This document shows positions 1 through 12,586 of a stretch of DNA of 64,000 nucleotides, in pieces; position 1 is the first letter of the stretch, and every line of letters begins with the position of its first letter. The notes below the pieces were generated by a model that saw only the letters and a program-made list of their open reading frames with translations, made no database searches and was not told the origin of the DNA. Position numbers and translations under genes: made by a program. The DNA is from Oikopleura dioica (taxonomy: Eukaryota; Chordata; Appendicularia; Copelata; Oikopleuridae). The stretch is taken from NCBI GenBank assembly GCA_907165135.1, contig OU015569.1:8184501-8248500 (forward strand). The letters run 5' to 3'.

Positions 1-3000
1 ATAGTAAGAGTTAAAAAATTAAACTAACGATTTGACGAGCCTTGAGATTCGTCTTTTTCTTCTTGTAGGTCTCGGCTGCTTCCTCCGCGGCTCGCTTGAT
101 GTCTTCGTAATCCTTGTCGGAGCTCTTGACATTGATTTTCAAGTCACGAGAGATCTTCTCCCGCTCGTCAGTCAGCAGCTTTTTCGTAAGCGGTTTGGTT
201 GGGCGCTCGCAGTGGCTTTCCGCGATTCGAACGGCGTTTTCAGCTTCCTTCTTCCATTTCTCCACGTCAGCCTTTTTCGCGACGATCTTATCTTCGACAT
301 CTTTCTTCGCCAGCTTGATCTCCTTCAGTTCCTTCTCGATTTTCCTGGCGTCATTTTCCCTGCGAAGTTTTCGTGCTTCTAGGGCCTCAAGCTCTTGCAT
401 GCGTTTGTCGAGCATTTCTCCCTCACGAGCGCAAACTTCTTTCTTTTCATCAATCTTGCGTTCCGCGTATTCCATTCTTTCTTCGATGCCTACAAGCTGA
501 TCTTTCTTCGCATCGATCTCTGCCTGGCTGTGCTGGATCTCGGTCATCAACTGCGCATGACGGCCGTCAGTATTGACAACGAGTTCTCGGAGCTGCTTCT
601 CAAAATGCTCATCTTTCCTCATGCATCCCTTGATCAGATTATCTAAGTTTGCACGAATCTGCTCCTTCTTTCTTATAACGTCCTTCTTTTCGCCAGCTCT
701 TTTCTGCCATTTTTTGAAATCATTCTGATAGGCCTCGTGCTCCCGTTTCGCTTGTCCAAGATCCTAAAAATATCATGTTAGAGCAGTTGTTAGTCGAGTA
801 CTGATTGGTAATAGACAAACTAAAAAAGACAAATTACCCTTGCATTCTGGTCGGTGATACTCTGGAAATCGTTGGACTCGCACAGATAACGCGCGACGAG
901 ATCGTTACTTCCTCCACTGACACCAGAACGGTACTTGAACTCGCCGCCTTTCGTGGTTAGCACACTCGGGTAGTTCGATCCACCGGGGTTACTTACTTCG
1001 GACTGAGCAATGTCCTGAGCAGCCTCTTCATCGTCGCAGAGCAAGAAGTAGTTCAACTGGCTCCAAGAGATGATCAGATTCTCCACAGCGAGATGATTAA
1101 TTTTCAAGACTTTGAGTCCCGAAGGGTATCGCGTATGATACGCCTCCTTGAAACTTCGTCGGTTGCGAAAGGAGTCCGACACAAAGTCCTGCTGGTAGAT
1201 GCTGGGCACGTTGTTGGTGATGCTCTTGATGATCGCAGCTTAAGAACACATTAGAGAGTATTTTTGATCTCATCACTAAACAGGCTGGTTGACACATTAT
1301 AGTTTTACTATATTTAAAAGTAGACTTACTCAGTTTCATCTTGTCCTCCAGAGTGAATACGATGTATCCATGGAGAGTGGCGGCAAGTTGTTTCTCGATA
1401 ACACCGGCGTATTTTTGGTAGCTATCGTGAATATCAATGTGATTGCCAATCGGGCCAACAGGCTCCTTAATCCACCGAGCAGTTGCAATCTTCCGGGCAA
1501 TCTCCCCGGCGTAAGGACCAAACTTATTTTCTTTCGCCGAGGATCGTCGTCGGATCTCGTCCCTTTCCCGCTCTAACTCTTGAATGCGCTTCTCGCCTTG
1601 ATGGATGGCAGCCCTGGCTCCGTCGATATTCGAGACAATTATCTCCAATTGCTCTCTAGCTTCTTTCATGGTAGGCTCTACTTCCTCAACCAACTTGAGT
1701 TTTTTCTCTTCCATTAGTTCACGATTAGCAAGACGCGCTTCCTCCAATTGAGCCTGTTTCTCGACGACAGGGTTGTCCTTGTAAGACTTCAGCTGACGCT
1801 TGCAGTTGGTGATCTTTCGTTCAGCGTGAGTAATATCATCCTCCAGCTTTGACTTGAGGCGAAGGTCTTTGTTTTGCTCGGCCTCCTGCTTCTTCTGCTC
1901 CTTTTCCAACGCGCTCACTTTGTCCTTAAAGTCCTTTAACTCCGCCCTTAAAAATTAAATCAACAAAAAGAGTCAATAAAGAAGTAAGGAAAAATACTTA
2001 CTGGATTCTAACACGGTCTCGTTCATCCACTCCATCATCCTGGTTATTAAGGAGTGCCTGTTTATCTTTCTCTCGATCCTCGACCTGTTCCAAAAGGTTC
2101 TCGTAGTCGGCAACCTTTTTCGTGGCTTTCTTTAACTGTGCCTCAGCAAGAGGCACTTCCGTCCACTTTTCCAAACTGTCGAGTTGGAGTTGTCTGGCTT
2201 GAGCGCTTCGCTTTCTTTCGCAAAGCTTAAGCTTTCCAACGGCCTCTTCCTTCAATTTTTTTTGCTCTTTCAGGTCTGTCACTCGCCTTTGCTGTTTCGC
2301 CTTCTGCTCCTCCCAATTATCGCGCATTTCGTTGTAGCTGCTCTTGAGCTCGTCGATGCTCGTACCGCGGGAGAAGTGCTCGTAAAGCTTCTTCGGGTTT
2401 CCCTTCATGAAGTTCTTGATCGTTTCTTGTGTCATGATCGTGAAGGGATTCGTCGCCTGGTAGTTTCAAGTTAGAATTTCGTCTTTACTAACAGAATTAC
2501 CTGAATCTTGAAGTAGTTGGCGATGAGCTTGATCTGCGCGGCGGTAACTTTTTCGCGTCGGCTGTTTGTGCCCGTCAAGTAGTAGCTCGAATATGAGGCC
2601 GTGATCTGCCGCTCGAAAGTGATGTCGCTTCCGTAAGTTTCATACTTGTACGGATTAGGGCCCTCATTGCTGATCGTAATTTTGATGGTTGCCTTCTGCT
2701 GGCGCCCGCTAGGACCTCTACGAATCCAACCAACGACGGAGCCTTTCTTTCCCGTATCAGTCTGTTTTCCACCAAATACTGCCGTGAGCGCATTCATTGT
2801 CGCACTTTTCCCTAAATTCAGATTGTTTCCTGATGAAGCTTCGATAATGGCTTACCGCTGCCGTTCTTTCCAGTGATGAAAGTAATTCGATCGCCAAAGT
2901 CGAGTTCCAACATGCGATGACACATGAAGTTCTGCAGAACCATCTAAAAGGTCAAGTAAGTATAACCGAAAATCAAACATGCTTCGACAATAGTGGTTTT

Positions 3001-3236
3001 TTCATATATTTCTGAGCTACCTTCTTTAGTTTATGGGCTCCTTGGTGAACGATCTCGTCCTCTCCGCCTTCCTCAGACTCATCGCCACTATCTGAATCAC
3101 CAGGGGGTGGAGGGGGAGAATCAGGTACTTCGTTGTCTTCTTCTTCTTCGTCCTCTTCTTGCTCCTTCCGCCGCTTTGGGTTCTTGCCCGACAGAGAAGC
3201 CGGGGAAGTGGAACGCCGCTTCGTCCCTTCGCCCAT
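1..3236 (-). CDS. SMC6: SMC6, Smc5/6 complex ATPase (partial, 3' end outside window)
   Basis: Structural maintenance of chromosomes protein 6, a nuclear subunit of the Smc5/6 complex used in recombination repair and fork stability. The start at 3234-3236 opens an acidic, lysine-rich N-terminal tail. It is followed by the ATPase head, whose Walker A motif GKNGSGKSA is split by an intron near 2850. A long coiled coil follows, then a hinge at about 1450-860 (motif EPVGPIGNHIDIHDSY), then the returning coiled coil, which runs off the left edge at an intron donor. Introns are short (about 40-60 nt). CTTTTTAG lies two bases upstream of the ATG and looks like a trans-splice acceptor. The SCFD2 stop lies 224 bp upstream on the same strand, so this is probably the last gene of a three-gene operon. 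The C-terminal Walker B half is not in view. Confidence 0.88.
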
Positions 3237-3460
3237 TTCTAAAAAGTGTCTCTGTTAGTTTCTCTATTTGAAAATCTATGCAGAATTAGGCTGAGTCGAG
3301 GGAGATGGCTCAACTTTGCCTTCTTGGAGGAATGGAGAGGATTCCGACCAACCACGGCAAGCCGGAGATTTTTGCGTAGGCCGATCAAAAATCAAGGAGG
3401 AAGCTTATTTATTGCACATTGTTGGAAGGAAGAATCGCCAATCACGAGTAAGCGAAGAAT

Positions 3461-5399
3461 TCACGATAAATGATGAGTCATTGTTTTTGGGGTGAAAACG
3501 GTATTCGTGACGACTTGAATATCTACATTGAATTTGCCTTCCAGGTTTTTGATCTGCTTCGCTTCTGCAAATGTCAGACCGCCGATGACAACAACGAGTA
3601 TCCTTGAGAAGTCTAAAACAATCATTGTTAGAAATTGAAAAATAGCATTTCTGACCTTTAGGATGCGAGGGTTTCGCCGACCCATTTCCACCAAAGAAGC
3701 CAAATCCCGACGATAACTTTCCAAGGAGCCCGTCTTCAATTTTCTCGATGAAGTTCGGGACAGGCATGCCTATGAGTAGTGTCTCTAGGATTTGGGCCGA
3801 GCCATATGTGCCGTACCGCTTATTGCACATTGCTAGGTCCGCTTTCATTTGACCAAAACGCTGCTCCACCCTTGATCTGATTTCATCCAGCGTTGCTGAA
3901 TCAATGAGTTTTTTTCGTTGATGCCCGTCAACACTTACGATTTGGCGGAAGAAAAAACATTGGGAAAGCTTTCATTCTTTGGTTGGGTGTACATTTGTTC
4001 AAATATAAAGCAAAAGATGCTTCCAGAATTTGAAACTCTTCTCTCTTCTCTGGCGACACGCGTGTCAGGTCGAAAGTCGAAAGGTAGTGAAGATAGTCAG
4101 CCACGAGAAGCTCGACGGGAGCATCCTCTGGATAGCTTGAAATTTTAGTTTTCAAACTGCCAAAATCCATCGAAACAGAGGCCAAGTTTCCCGATAACAA
4201 TTGTGCGGCGGAGAAAAGACCTTCATTCTCAAGACAAAACGATTTTTTCTTTTTCAGTTTTTCAACCATTTCGCGCAAGTCGCCGTTAATATTCGCTTTC
4301 ATCGAAATTATACTCTCAACCACCTTCTTCGAGTATTCAAGGCTCTCCGTTTTCAGCGCATCAAATAGCTTCACGTCGTCAGAATTTCTCGGAAAGAGTA
4401 GACTCGATCCAAGATCGGCGCCTCCTTCTTTGATAGGGAGTAACGGGTTACTGGCAGCAAAGATGAGATCAGCCGCTGTTGGCTCGAGTTTATCTTTCCC
4501 GAACTCTACTAGCCGGTCAAAAAGAAGCACTGCTTGCTGATTGAGCTCTGATTTACTATTTGTCTGCAGGAGACGCTCAGCAACAATTTTCGAGATTTCG
4601 CCCGCTGCCCACAGGGACATTTCGACACCACTTTGCATTTCAGCCAGGACGGCGGAGAAGGACAAAATCTCGATTTGGTCTTGCTTCGGAAGATTGTGGA
4701 ATGAGAAACCGGGAACATTGGGAGAGCCTATGCGATGAATTTGGCTCTGGAAGAGAGGACGGATCTGCGATTGAATGAGCTCGATGGAGTCGTTGGAAAA
4801 TTTGTTCGAAAACGAAAGATTTCGAAGGGCAGGAATCGCCTTCGTCAAGACCTTTTGGAGGGATGGATTGGATTCCCGCAACTTGTCGGAGAACTGCTGG
4901 TAAAAGGCACTCTCCGAGACTGTCACCGATCCGTAAAGGTGAAAGTGAGTAGACGTTGATACGCTTGTGTAGACGAAAGCGTTTTTCCAATCTTGACTGG
5001 AGACGGTCCTCTTAATGAGATCGACTGTCTCTCCGATAAGCGGCCTAAAATTCGACTTGATCCGATCGTCTTCCATAGAATAAGTTAAACACACTACGAT
5101 TCTATTTTCTCTACCTGGAGACGAGAACCACGACACTGCGTCCAAACTTTGTCACCGGGCTGAAAATGGACTGGACGGACTGTCCATCAGCCGAGGTGAC
5201 GAATTCTAACCCCCCTCGGAAAAGCAAGGGCTGGACGATTCCATTGTCGAGGATGATGTCTCAATAACGGTTCGGAGGAAGGACGAGAGCTTATTTAGTC
5301 ACAGTTAATTATAAAAGCGAACGAAGCCATCAAAATGATAAGAACCGGGCCAGCGTCGGCGAAATCCGGAAGCAATTGTTCCCAGGGATCAGAGAGCAT
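3461..5399 (-). CDS. SCFD2: SCFD2-like Sec1/Munc18-family protein
   Basis: Member of the Sec1/Munc18 (SM) family, whose proteins bind SNAREs and assist membrane fusion; SCFD2 is its least studied branch. The C-terminal exon carries ILVVVIGGLTFAEAKQIKNL, matching the terminal 'VGG.T..E' block of SCFD2. The N-terminal exon begins MLSDPWEQLLP, comparable to the 'GWEQVL' start of the human protein. I assign introns at about 5347-5304 (GT-AG, 43 nt) and at about 5117-5048 (70 nt). The second removes a stretch that is open in another frame but does not fit the family; splicing joins VVVLVSR to PLIGETVDLIKR. TTATTTCAG lies four bases before the ATG, a typical trans-splice acceptor. The gene is sandwiched between VTI1A and SMC6 on the same strand. 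Confidence 0.8.
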
Positions 5400-5536
5400 T
5401 GCTCTGAAATAATTCTTTTTTTCTTTCAGACTTTGAGAATTTGAACTTTTTGTATTAGTGGCAGAGTAGGAAAATGAATGAATGCGAATAAATACAGATT
5501 TGAAAAGCACGACTATATGCAGCGAAAGGGGCCATT

Positions 5537-6432
5537 TCAGCGCAGTTTGATATAAATCGTGAGCAAAATAAAGAAGACGAGCCCGGCGACAATAGAATAA
5601 AGAATCACACGATTTTGAAGAGCTCTCCTGATCATGCCGCTGAGAATACGCGAAGATTCGCCAAGATTGAACTCTGTATCCCTTGAAATCACTTTAACTC
5701 ACTGGAAAAGAGACTAGTTGCGTTGGATACCTAACACGAGCTCTTGTGCGGTTGATGGTCTCTCTGTCTTTTTGCAAGTTGCTGAGAATGTCAGCTCCAA
5801 TCTGTTCGGACTCAATAGCAACTCTGTTTGCCTCTTGAAGCCGCCTCGTGCCTCGTTCGATGCGATCTACACTTTCAAGCAGCGCCGAGTTTTCCGTGTC
5901 GTCGTACATTTCGGCCGCCACAGTAGCCCCGATCAACTCATGCCGAGATTTGATTTGCTGCACTGTGTCCATGGCAGATTGGAACTCTCCTTCTACCTTC
6001 TTCATTTCTCCTTGATACGCCTTCAATTTGCTTTGATACTTCTGTCGACCTAAAAATTTTCCTATCAGCTCTGAATCGAGATATTGATCCGGAGCAAGTT
6101 AGCATCAAAGTTCGATTCCGACTTTACAAACTGCAAACTTACTCTCTTTGGGTATTTCTCGAACTTCGAGCTCGAATTGCTCCAAGATTTCTTTGGCTTC
6201 TTTCATATCATCGTGGATTTGGCGTTTTATGTTTGCGATTTCGGCCGACGCGTTCGGCGTTTCACGACCAGTCCGAAGTAAAGAAGCAATCTTTGCCGTT
6301 GCATCTGCTGTCGAGTTGCTTTTTGTCGGGATAGAAATGTTGCAAGCGCTTGAATTGATTCTAGCGAAAGGCAATCAAAAGAACAATTTATCCCTCGCCA
6401 AACTGTTGTTCGTATGTCTTCAGCAGACTCAT
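5537..6432 (-). CDS. VTI1A: VTI1A-like Qb-SNARE
   Basis: Qb-SNARE of the Golgi/endosome system, a C-terminally anchored membrane fusion protein. The start ATG at 6430-6432 gives MSLLKTYEQQ, then a canonical 43-nt intron, then an N-terminal helical domain containing LEQFELEVREIPKE, a block shared with VTI1 proteins. The SNARE motif contains EQIGADILSNLQKDRETI and, after another short intron, LGESSRILSGMIRRALQNR. A single hydrophobic anchor and a short luminal tail end the protein at 5537. Length and domain order are normal for the family. It is the most upstream gene of the minus-strand group. TTTTATAG about 50 bases before the ATG could be the 5' splice acceptor. It resembles VTI1A slightly more than VTI1B. 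Confidence 0.87.
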
Positions 6433-8393
6433 AATAAGAGGCTTTTTCTCGTGCGTTCCGAACCGTTTTTGCCGTTCTATAAAACACATAATTTTATTAC
6501 CTACTATCATTGAAAATAACAATATTCGATTTTCGATGCAAAGTTAACTTCAAATTTCTTGTAGAGATTCTCTACTAGAGCGAATGTCCGAGCATAATTC
6601 TACGAAAGGAGAGATTTAAAAAAGAACCGGAATCGATGTGGCGCAGCGCAACTTCTCTTCCAGCGAAGATCTGAACCAATCAGCTCGGCGGCGCCTGCTC
6701 CCAGCAGCAGCAACAGCCTTCGAGTGGGGATCATCCAGCCAACTGGACAAGTCGCGGCGGCCCCATTTTTTCACAATACTTACAATACAACAAAAAACAA
6801 CCAGTTTCACTTTTGACAAGAGTTATTGAAAAAATACAATCGTATTATTTTTTGGTCTACTAGAGAGCTTTGCTGAACGAAGAAAACTGTATTTTTCTTT
6901 ATATTTCTTACTATTTTGTTCTATTTATAATGTATTTGTAAGAGTCGTAGACATTATCATCCTCTAAAACTATAATTGATTAAAACCATAATTTGGTGAA
7001 TGGGTCTGATTCAGATCAATCCGCCTTTATTCACTAATATTTATTGTCGCGAAATCTTTGGGAAAAAAGTGTTTCCAATTATTATAGAAATATTGTCCCC
7101 TTTACTTAATTAACCCGGCCTAATGACTTATCCGCAAATGAGTACATGTAGTACTGCAGCAGTCTGCTACTAAAAGTAGCAGTGGACGACTGTAGTGACT
7201 TCGATCCGAGTTGAACGAGGTTGTCAACAAGTGCTGGAATAGGTTAATATTTCATTGCCGCTTTATAGGAAATATGCCAAGATTCGCTATCCCAAATAGC
7301 TCTAGCTCGTGCCTTATTCCCCAATCAATATTCTTAGAAAGTATCAATGTCACTAAATTCCTTTCTGAGCGAGTATTTCTCCCTTTTCTTTTCTCAATCG
7401 AAAGAGAAAATGCAAACGCTTTCGTCGCCCATGGGAAGTAGAAAGTGGTTCTTTCAATATTCAAGAAATTAATGTGTGGATATGTAAATGAAGGGCTGTC
7501 CGATGACATACACACACTCGCATCAAACTCAATCGATCTTTTCGGATAAGTCTATTTTTAAAATAAGGAAAAGCGCCCTAATCGGGATTATTTGTCTGCT
7601 CCCTCTCTCTGTTTTCTTATTCACACGGCTACTTTCGCCGTGATTTATTTATGCAAATTGATAAGTTTTTAAAAGACTGTCATTTATTGCCAAAACGAGA
7701 AAGAAAGAGAGTGAGCGCGCCTGTAGTGGCAGTACAGTGCATGGCGAGTAGAGAAAGCGGAGATTATTATTTTTTTGACTACCAAAAGAAATATTTTTTG
7801 TTTCATTCCTTATTGAAGCGCTTCTGAGTAGACTTGAGGTAAGTCACTTTCAACAAAATATTTATTCGAGAGTGATGAATCTTTAATTGCGACAAGAAAA
7901 AGACCTCCTTCTCTCGCCAAGGCACCTTTTCCCTCAAGAGTACGAGAACTTGCCAAACGAAAATAATGATTCTATCAATAATAGAAATCTTTGTTTTATA
8001 TCGTCTGTTGAGCCTTTTGCTTTCTCGTCGATCACTTCTTCTTTCAACTGGGGGCAATTAAGAACCCGCCTCCGCCGCTAGAATCTTTCAACTTTGAGTT
8101 TCTGAAATCGCTTAGCTTTGTTGACTGTATATTGATTTCGGGGCATGTCCGGTTTACGCTCATCATTTTACACTGGTCGCTAAATGCCGATCGATACCTC
8201 CCCCGCTCATAGTTTTCTCGCCGTTTTCTTTAGTCATCCCAGACAAGCGCCTTAGTTACTATACCCCCCACTCTGTTTTTGCTACGATCGTACGCTCTTT
8301 GTGCCCATGACTAGGTTTGAGAAAAGCTTGAGTGTCCTGCGTTTACCTTTTTTCTTCACTAGTGCAAGTCTAAGCCTATCATCTTTTGAAAGA
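6433..8393. promoter_or_regulatory. divergent intergenic region between VTI1A and GNB5
   Basis: About 2 kb without a convincing gene between two divergently transcribed genes, so it should hold both promoters. A CCAAT box (ACCAATCAG) lies at 6675-6682 in a GC-rich patch close to VTI1A. A perfect 7-bp hairpin lies at 7164-7182 (stem CTGCTAC, loop TAAAA). The rest is A/T-rich. Short open frames here have no recognisable motifs. Confidence 0.4.
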
Positions 8394-9865
8394 ATGTCGC
8401 GAGACAAAGAGCGGGCGCTTGATGAGCAGATCGCCCAGCTCCAACGCGAAGTTCTGGACTTAGACCATCGGCTCCGACATGAGCGAGAAAAGCTGGCAGA
8501 TATAGAGCTGTTCATCGCTGGTGGAACTCTAGGAAATGGTTTGCCGAGATAATGAACGTTTCCTCTCAGAGAGACACAGAGAAAAAACCTGCTTAACAGA
8601 TCCGATGCGCCCCGCCAGCTACAGACTCGTCCGGGTGATGAAGAGGCATCAAGACAAAGTCCTGTGTTGCGCGTGGGGCACTAATTCAAGAAGAATTGTT
8701 TCCAGCTCAAAAGAAGGCGCAGTGGTATGTCGCCGCATTTTGAAACGTTTCTGTATTAAGAATTCAAGGTCGTCTGGGAAGCTGGCCTTGACAAAAGAAT
8801 TGATACAGTGGTGTTGCCTACTACGTGGGTGAATTCATGTGCCTTGTCCCCTTCGGGGGAACTGATCGCCGCTGGCGGCATGGACAATAAATGTGCCCTG
8901 TTCCGCGTGCGAGAGGGCGACGGCGAACGAGAGAAGAGGTAATGACAGCGTTGCCCGCGCTCGTCCCTTCAAGATTGATTACAGTTTAATTTAATAGTCA
9001 TAGCCACAGTTCTCTCGGCTCCGTGCTTCTGGAAACAGGCATTCGGGAGCCGCCACTCCCTAGTCCAACTGCACACACCAAAAAAGTATGCTCCCTTTAT
9101 ACGCATTAGCTTGCATTTGTTAAGGTCGTCGCTATACATACGTCTTTTTTATCATTTTGTACTTTTCTTCACTCCGAACATCAACTTATTACTGCCTCGG
9201 GCGATGGCACGACCGCCTTATGGGATGTTGAGTCCACATCCATGATTCAAGTGAGAACAGCCACTCTCCTTCTTTTCTACTGATCTAATAGGCCTTCCAT
9301 TCACCGGATGCTATTTTGGGCGTAGATGTCCCTCAAGACGATTCAAACTTACTGGCTTCTGCTGGATGTGACCAAGTGATTCGAATATGGGATGTTCGAT
9401 CGGATCAGTGCGTCCAAACTTTCAGAGGCCACACAGGTAATCTGCCTCTGCTGATTTCTTTATAACGTCAATTGAGACGACGTGAACGACGTCCGCTGGT
9501 CTCCGACGGGAGATGCCATCGCTTCCGCCTCGGACGATTCGACAATTCGCCTATTCGATCTTCGGGCCGACGCTGAACTGGGCTGCTACCAAAGAAAACC
9601 TGTTATGTTTAGCTGCAATTCTATAGACTTTTCGGTGAGAGCCCCGATCTCACTTACAACTTGTTGACGAGTGTTTCAGATATCAGGGAGGCTCATCTTC
9701 GGCGGGTACAACGACTACTTGATTCATTTATGGGACTCGATGCAAGGAATCAAGGTCGGCTGCGTGTTCGCTCATGAAAATCGCGTGACAGCTTTACGCC
9801 GCTGCCCCGACGGAACTTCTTTCGCCACTGCCAGCTGGGATAATACCGTCAAAGTTTGGGCTTAA
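8394..9865 (+). CDS. GNB5: G protein subunit beta-5 (WD40 propeller)
   Basis: Beta-5 class heterotrimeric G protein beta subunit; in animals it pairs with R7 RGS proteins instead of conventional gamma subunits and shuts off Gi/o signalling. An N-terminal coiled coil ([20 protein letters not shown]) precedes seven WD40 blades. Beta-5-like signatures include [36 protein letters not shown], and the end [11 protein letters not shown]. All exon joins keep frame; introns are tiny, the first only 31 nt (8539-8569, GT-AG). ATG 8394 is preferred over ATG 8307 because the beta-5 coiled coil starts there. Full length, no missing blade. Confidence 0.92.
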
Positions 9866-10466
9866 TTATTATGCACCAGCAGTTATATTCTGGCCTATTC
9901 AACAACCGAAACAATGTACAACTCATTTAAAACCTAAACCGTTGTGTTTTATAAAAATTGTATTTATGTTTGCATGAATGCTTCACACTCTTCTATCCTT
10001 GAATCCTCAAACAAAACTTGGAGAACCGCTCATCGTTCTCTGGCTCGCTGTACATGAAAAACTGCTTCTAGTTTGTAAAGATTAACTCGTTCCAAATATA
10101 CTGACTTATACATACAGATCATTTCATCTCTTAGAAATTATATGATATTATATTAATATTGCAGTGTGTTATATTAAAGATGAAGACAAGTTCTTTTTAC
10201 CTCAGAAAAAGCATCGTCGATAAAGTTGCATTAGCAGTTTCGTACGAATCAGCCCCGCGCTTTTGCGAATTTTGAATATTGCCTAGAATTAACAAATAAT
10301 ACTTCAATTCCAGTTTCTTTTCGAACGTTCAAGATCTACCCTCGCCCTCTACTTATTCCTCGTCCTGAATCGCTTCACTGTCTTGTATTCTTCAAACTCG
10401 TTCGCACGTTCTATTTGGATTTTGGTGAAATTCTTGAGTTTCTTTCTTTTAGACACCAACGATGCG
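9866..10466. other. GNB5 3' flank and next gene's 5' region
   Basis: A/T-rich, no gene seen. It ends with TTTCTTTTAG at 10441-10450, a good splice or trans-splice acceptor 16 bases before the next start codon. Confidence 0.4.
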
Positions 10467-12024
10467 TTATGAGTGAGAGAGATCCCAACTATCATGTACC
10501 CTACTATGAACCGACCTCGAATCAATCAACCGACGCCTGGCAGAGACCTTATGCACAAGTAGAAACAGATCACTGGCAAAGTGAATGCAATCCTCATCTT
10601 GCTCGACAATCTATTGGAAGAATACCGCCGACCGTCACATCTCACGTTTCTCTTAATTAATATTACCTCTATTCACTTTCATGTTTAGTCACATCACGAA
10701 AGAATCGCTATGCCAAAAGTGAATGAAGACATGCCTATTTCCCCGCCGATGGGAATGAATTACCGCGCTCAACTTCCGAGGGAGCATGCTATGCCATGGA
10801 AAGCACCACAAATGGCACACTCTGTTGGTTATCAGCCAGAGTCGTATCATATGGGTATGTAATGTGTAAACGTCTTTAAGAAAGAACTTTTTATAAGCTC
10901 ACTCGTATGGCCCATCTGAAACCGATTTGCGGAGATTGTTGACGCTTGAAAGACGGGTTGAGCGTCTTGAGAATGAAAACGATGGCCTGAATATCGAAAA
11001 TGCCAAATTGAAGAGTCAATACATGTGCACACTGGATAGAATCGCCTCTCATATAGCAAGCAGCTTCGTAAAACAGCAACTAGTCTGTGATCAAGCAGTT
11101 TTCGCTCAATCGTCTCCGCAGAGTAATTATGGCTCAAATGAGCGCTGTAATGGCGGAATACTCAAGGCATCGCAAAACGGAAAAGGCTTTCCAGACTTCA
11201 CAGCAGGTAAACGCATTTAATTATTCAGCCGAATTAAGGATAAATTAAGCATCTGAGCAAGTTTGGTCGGATAGTTCCGATGCCGAAAAAATTGCAAAAG
11301 AATTCCTCGTTAACGACAGACCTGCTATCGCAAGCTCATCTAGCCACAATCACCATTTGCCTTCGACACTGACTTCTGTGATGCCAAACTCATATTCGAA
11401 CCAAAACAATTTAAACATTCCGCCGCCGACTATTGCTCCTATACTTCGACCACATCATCATAATCCACCACACGCTGCCTTCAATACAACTTCCAAAACC
11501 TACGAAGTCATGTCCGCTATCCAGGTACCTAAGAAAATTTGCCTCAAATGAAGTTTGACTGATAGTTATCGACCCCGCGAGATAAACGTCCGAAGACTGT
11601 TTCATTTCAGCCCGAGAGTCGTTCAGGTGAGGCTTCTTTTTTACACTCATTTCCTCTTTCTTTAGTCGGTGCCCCTCCGTTGCAATCAAGACGGATAGAA
11701 GAAGAGCTTGATAGTGACACCGATCAGACAGAAACAGAGAGTGAAAACACAGATAACGGTTTGGGCTCGCGATTATCAAGAGAAATGAGTTAATTTTAGA
11801 AGACGAAAGAGAAGACAGCGCAAATTTAACCAGGACAATCGTCGATACAATCGAAAAGAAGAATATCAATACTCCAGACTCGTTGATTTCGGAACCAATA
11901 ATTCCTTCAAAAATGTCCGTAGTTGTCTCCCCTGGATCTCAAAGGTTTTTTCTTGCGTCGATACGAGTTCAACTTTAATTTAAAAGATGGAGCCTTCAAC
12001 GCAAAGATTCAATACACTCGCTTA
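10467..12024 (+). CDS. unrecognised coiled-coil protein, 5' part (gene split by retrotransposon)
   Basis: I do not recognise the family. The start ATG 10467 (MSERDPNYHVPYYEP) follows an acceptor at 10450. At least seven exons with short GT-AG introns encode a mostly polar protein. Near 10925-11090 there is a short leucine-zipper-like coil (LLTLERRVERLENENDGLN), then Asn/Ser/Pro/His-rich sequence, then an acidic stretch ending PGSQR. The exon that starts at about 11988 (WSLQRKDSIHSL) runs straight into the left LTR at 12025. The same frame resumes after the right LTR at 18508. The gene is therefore broken in this haplotype. A nuclear or centrosomal scaffold is possible, but that is a guess. 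Confidence 0.65.
12021..12024. repeat. target-site duplication, left copy (CTTA)
   Basis: CTTA directly before the left LTR is repeated directly after the right LTR (18504-18507). A 5-bp reading (CTTAT) is possible if the LTR is taken to start one base later. Confidence 0.8.
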
Positions 12025-12280
12025 TGAAGGGATCCTAGCTTCTGCTGAATCTCCCACTTCTAGCGTAGTTTGCCTGCTCTCTATATCTGGACGAGTGAAG
12101 AAAACGAGTAAAGTATCTTTGACGTCTGTATTTCGAGCTGGAGTAAAATAGAGGTTAATTCACGAACTGCGTGAATTACCGAATGGAGAGAAATACACGG
12201 CGGCGACCGAGCAAAGCTCGATCTAGATAAGCAAGTGACCTTAGGGGACGAGGGAGTCTAACGAATCTAAGATCCCAATA
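12025..12280 (-). repeat. 3' LTR (left copy)
   Basis: 256 bp, begins TGAAGGGATCC and ends CCCAATA on the plus strand; identical by eye to the copy at 18248-18503. Contains a CACGAACTGCGTG near-palindrome. Confidence 0.93.
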
Positions 12281-12586
12281 CCCCCATGAGACTGAAACGT
12301 CCTCTAAGGCCAAAGTGTGTGATTTTTGCAGGAGTATAAGCGTAAGATGAGTAACATGGCAGGTTCGAAACGTCGAGGCAGTCTGATTCGCGTTAAAAAC
12401 CCTTTTTGGGAAAAAGCTTGAATCAGATGCGAAGTTTTCGTGATGTCCGAGCGGTGATGACATGAAGGAGTAGCTGCACATGTAGAAGAACTCAAAATAC
12501 GTCGGCGACGGTAAACTGTGATAATTTCCGTACCTTTTCAGGCCCCGGTCGATGAATAGGGGACCTGAGTGGGGCAGTACTTGCGC

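Noticed and set aside
114-500. Plus-strand open frames over the SMC6 coiled coil
   Set aside because: Antisense of Lys/Glu-rich coiled coil; composition is typical of shadow frames.
3928-5145. Long minus-strand open frame beginning MDAVSWFSSPGRENR
   Set aside because: Its first part reads through an intron. Splicing at about 5117-5048 gives a product that matches SCFD2 better, and the frame has no ATG at that point.
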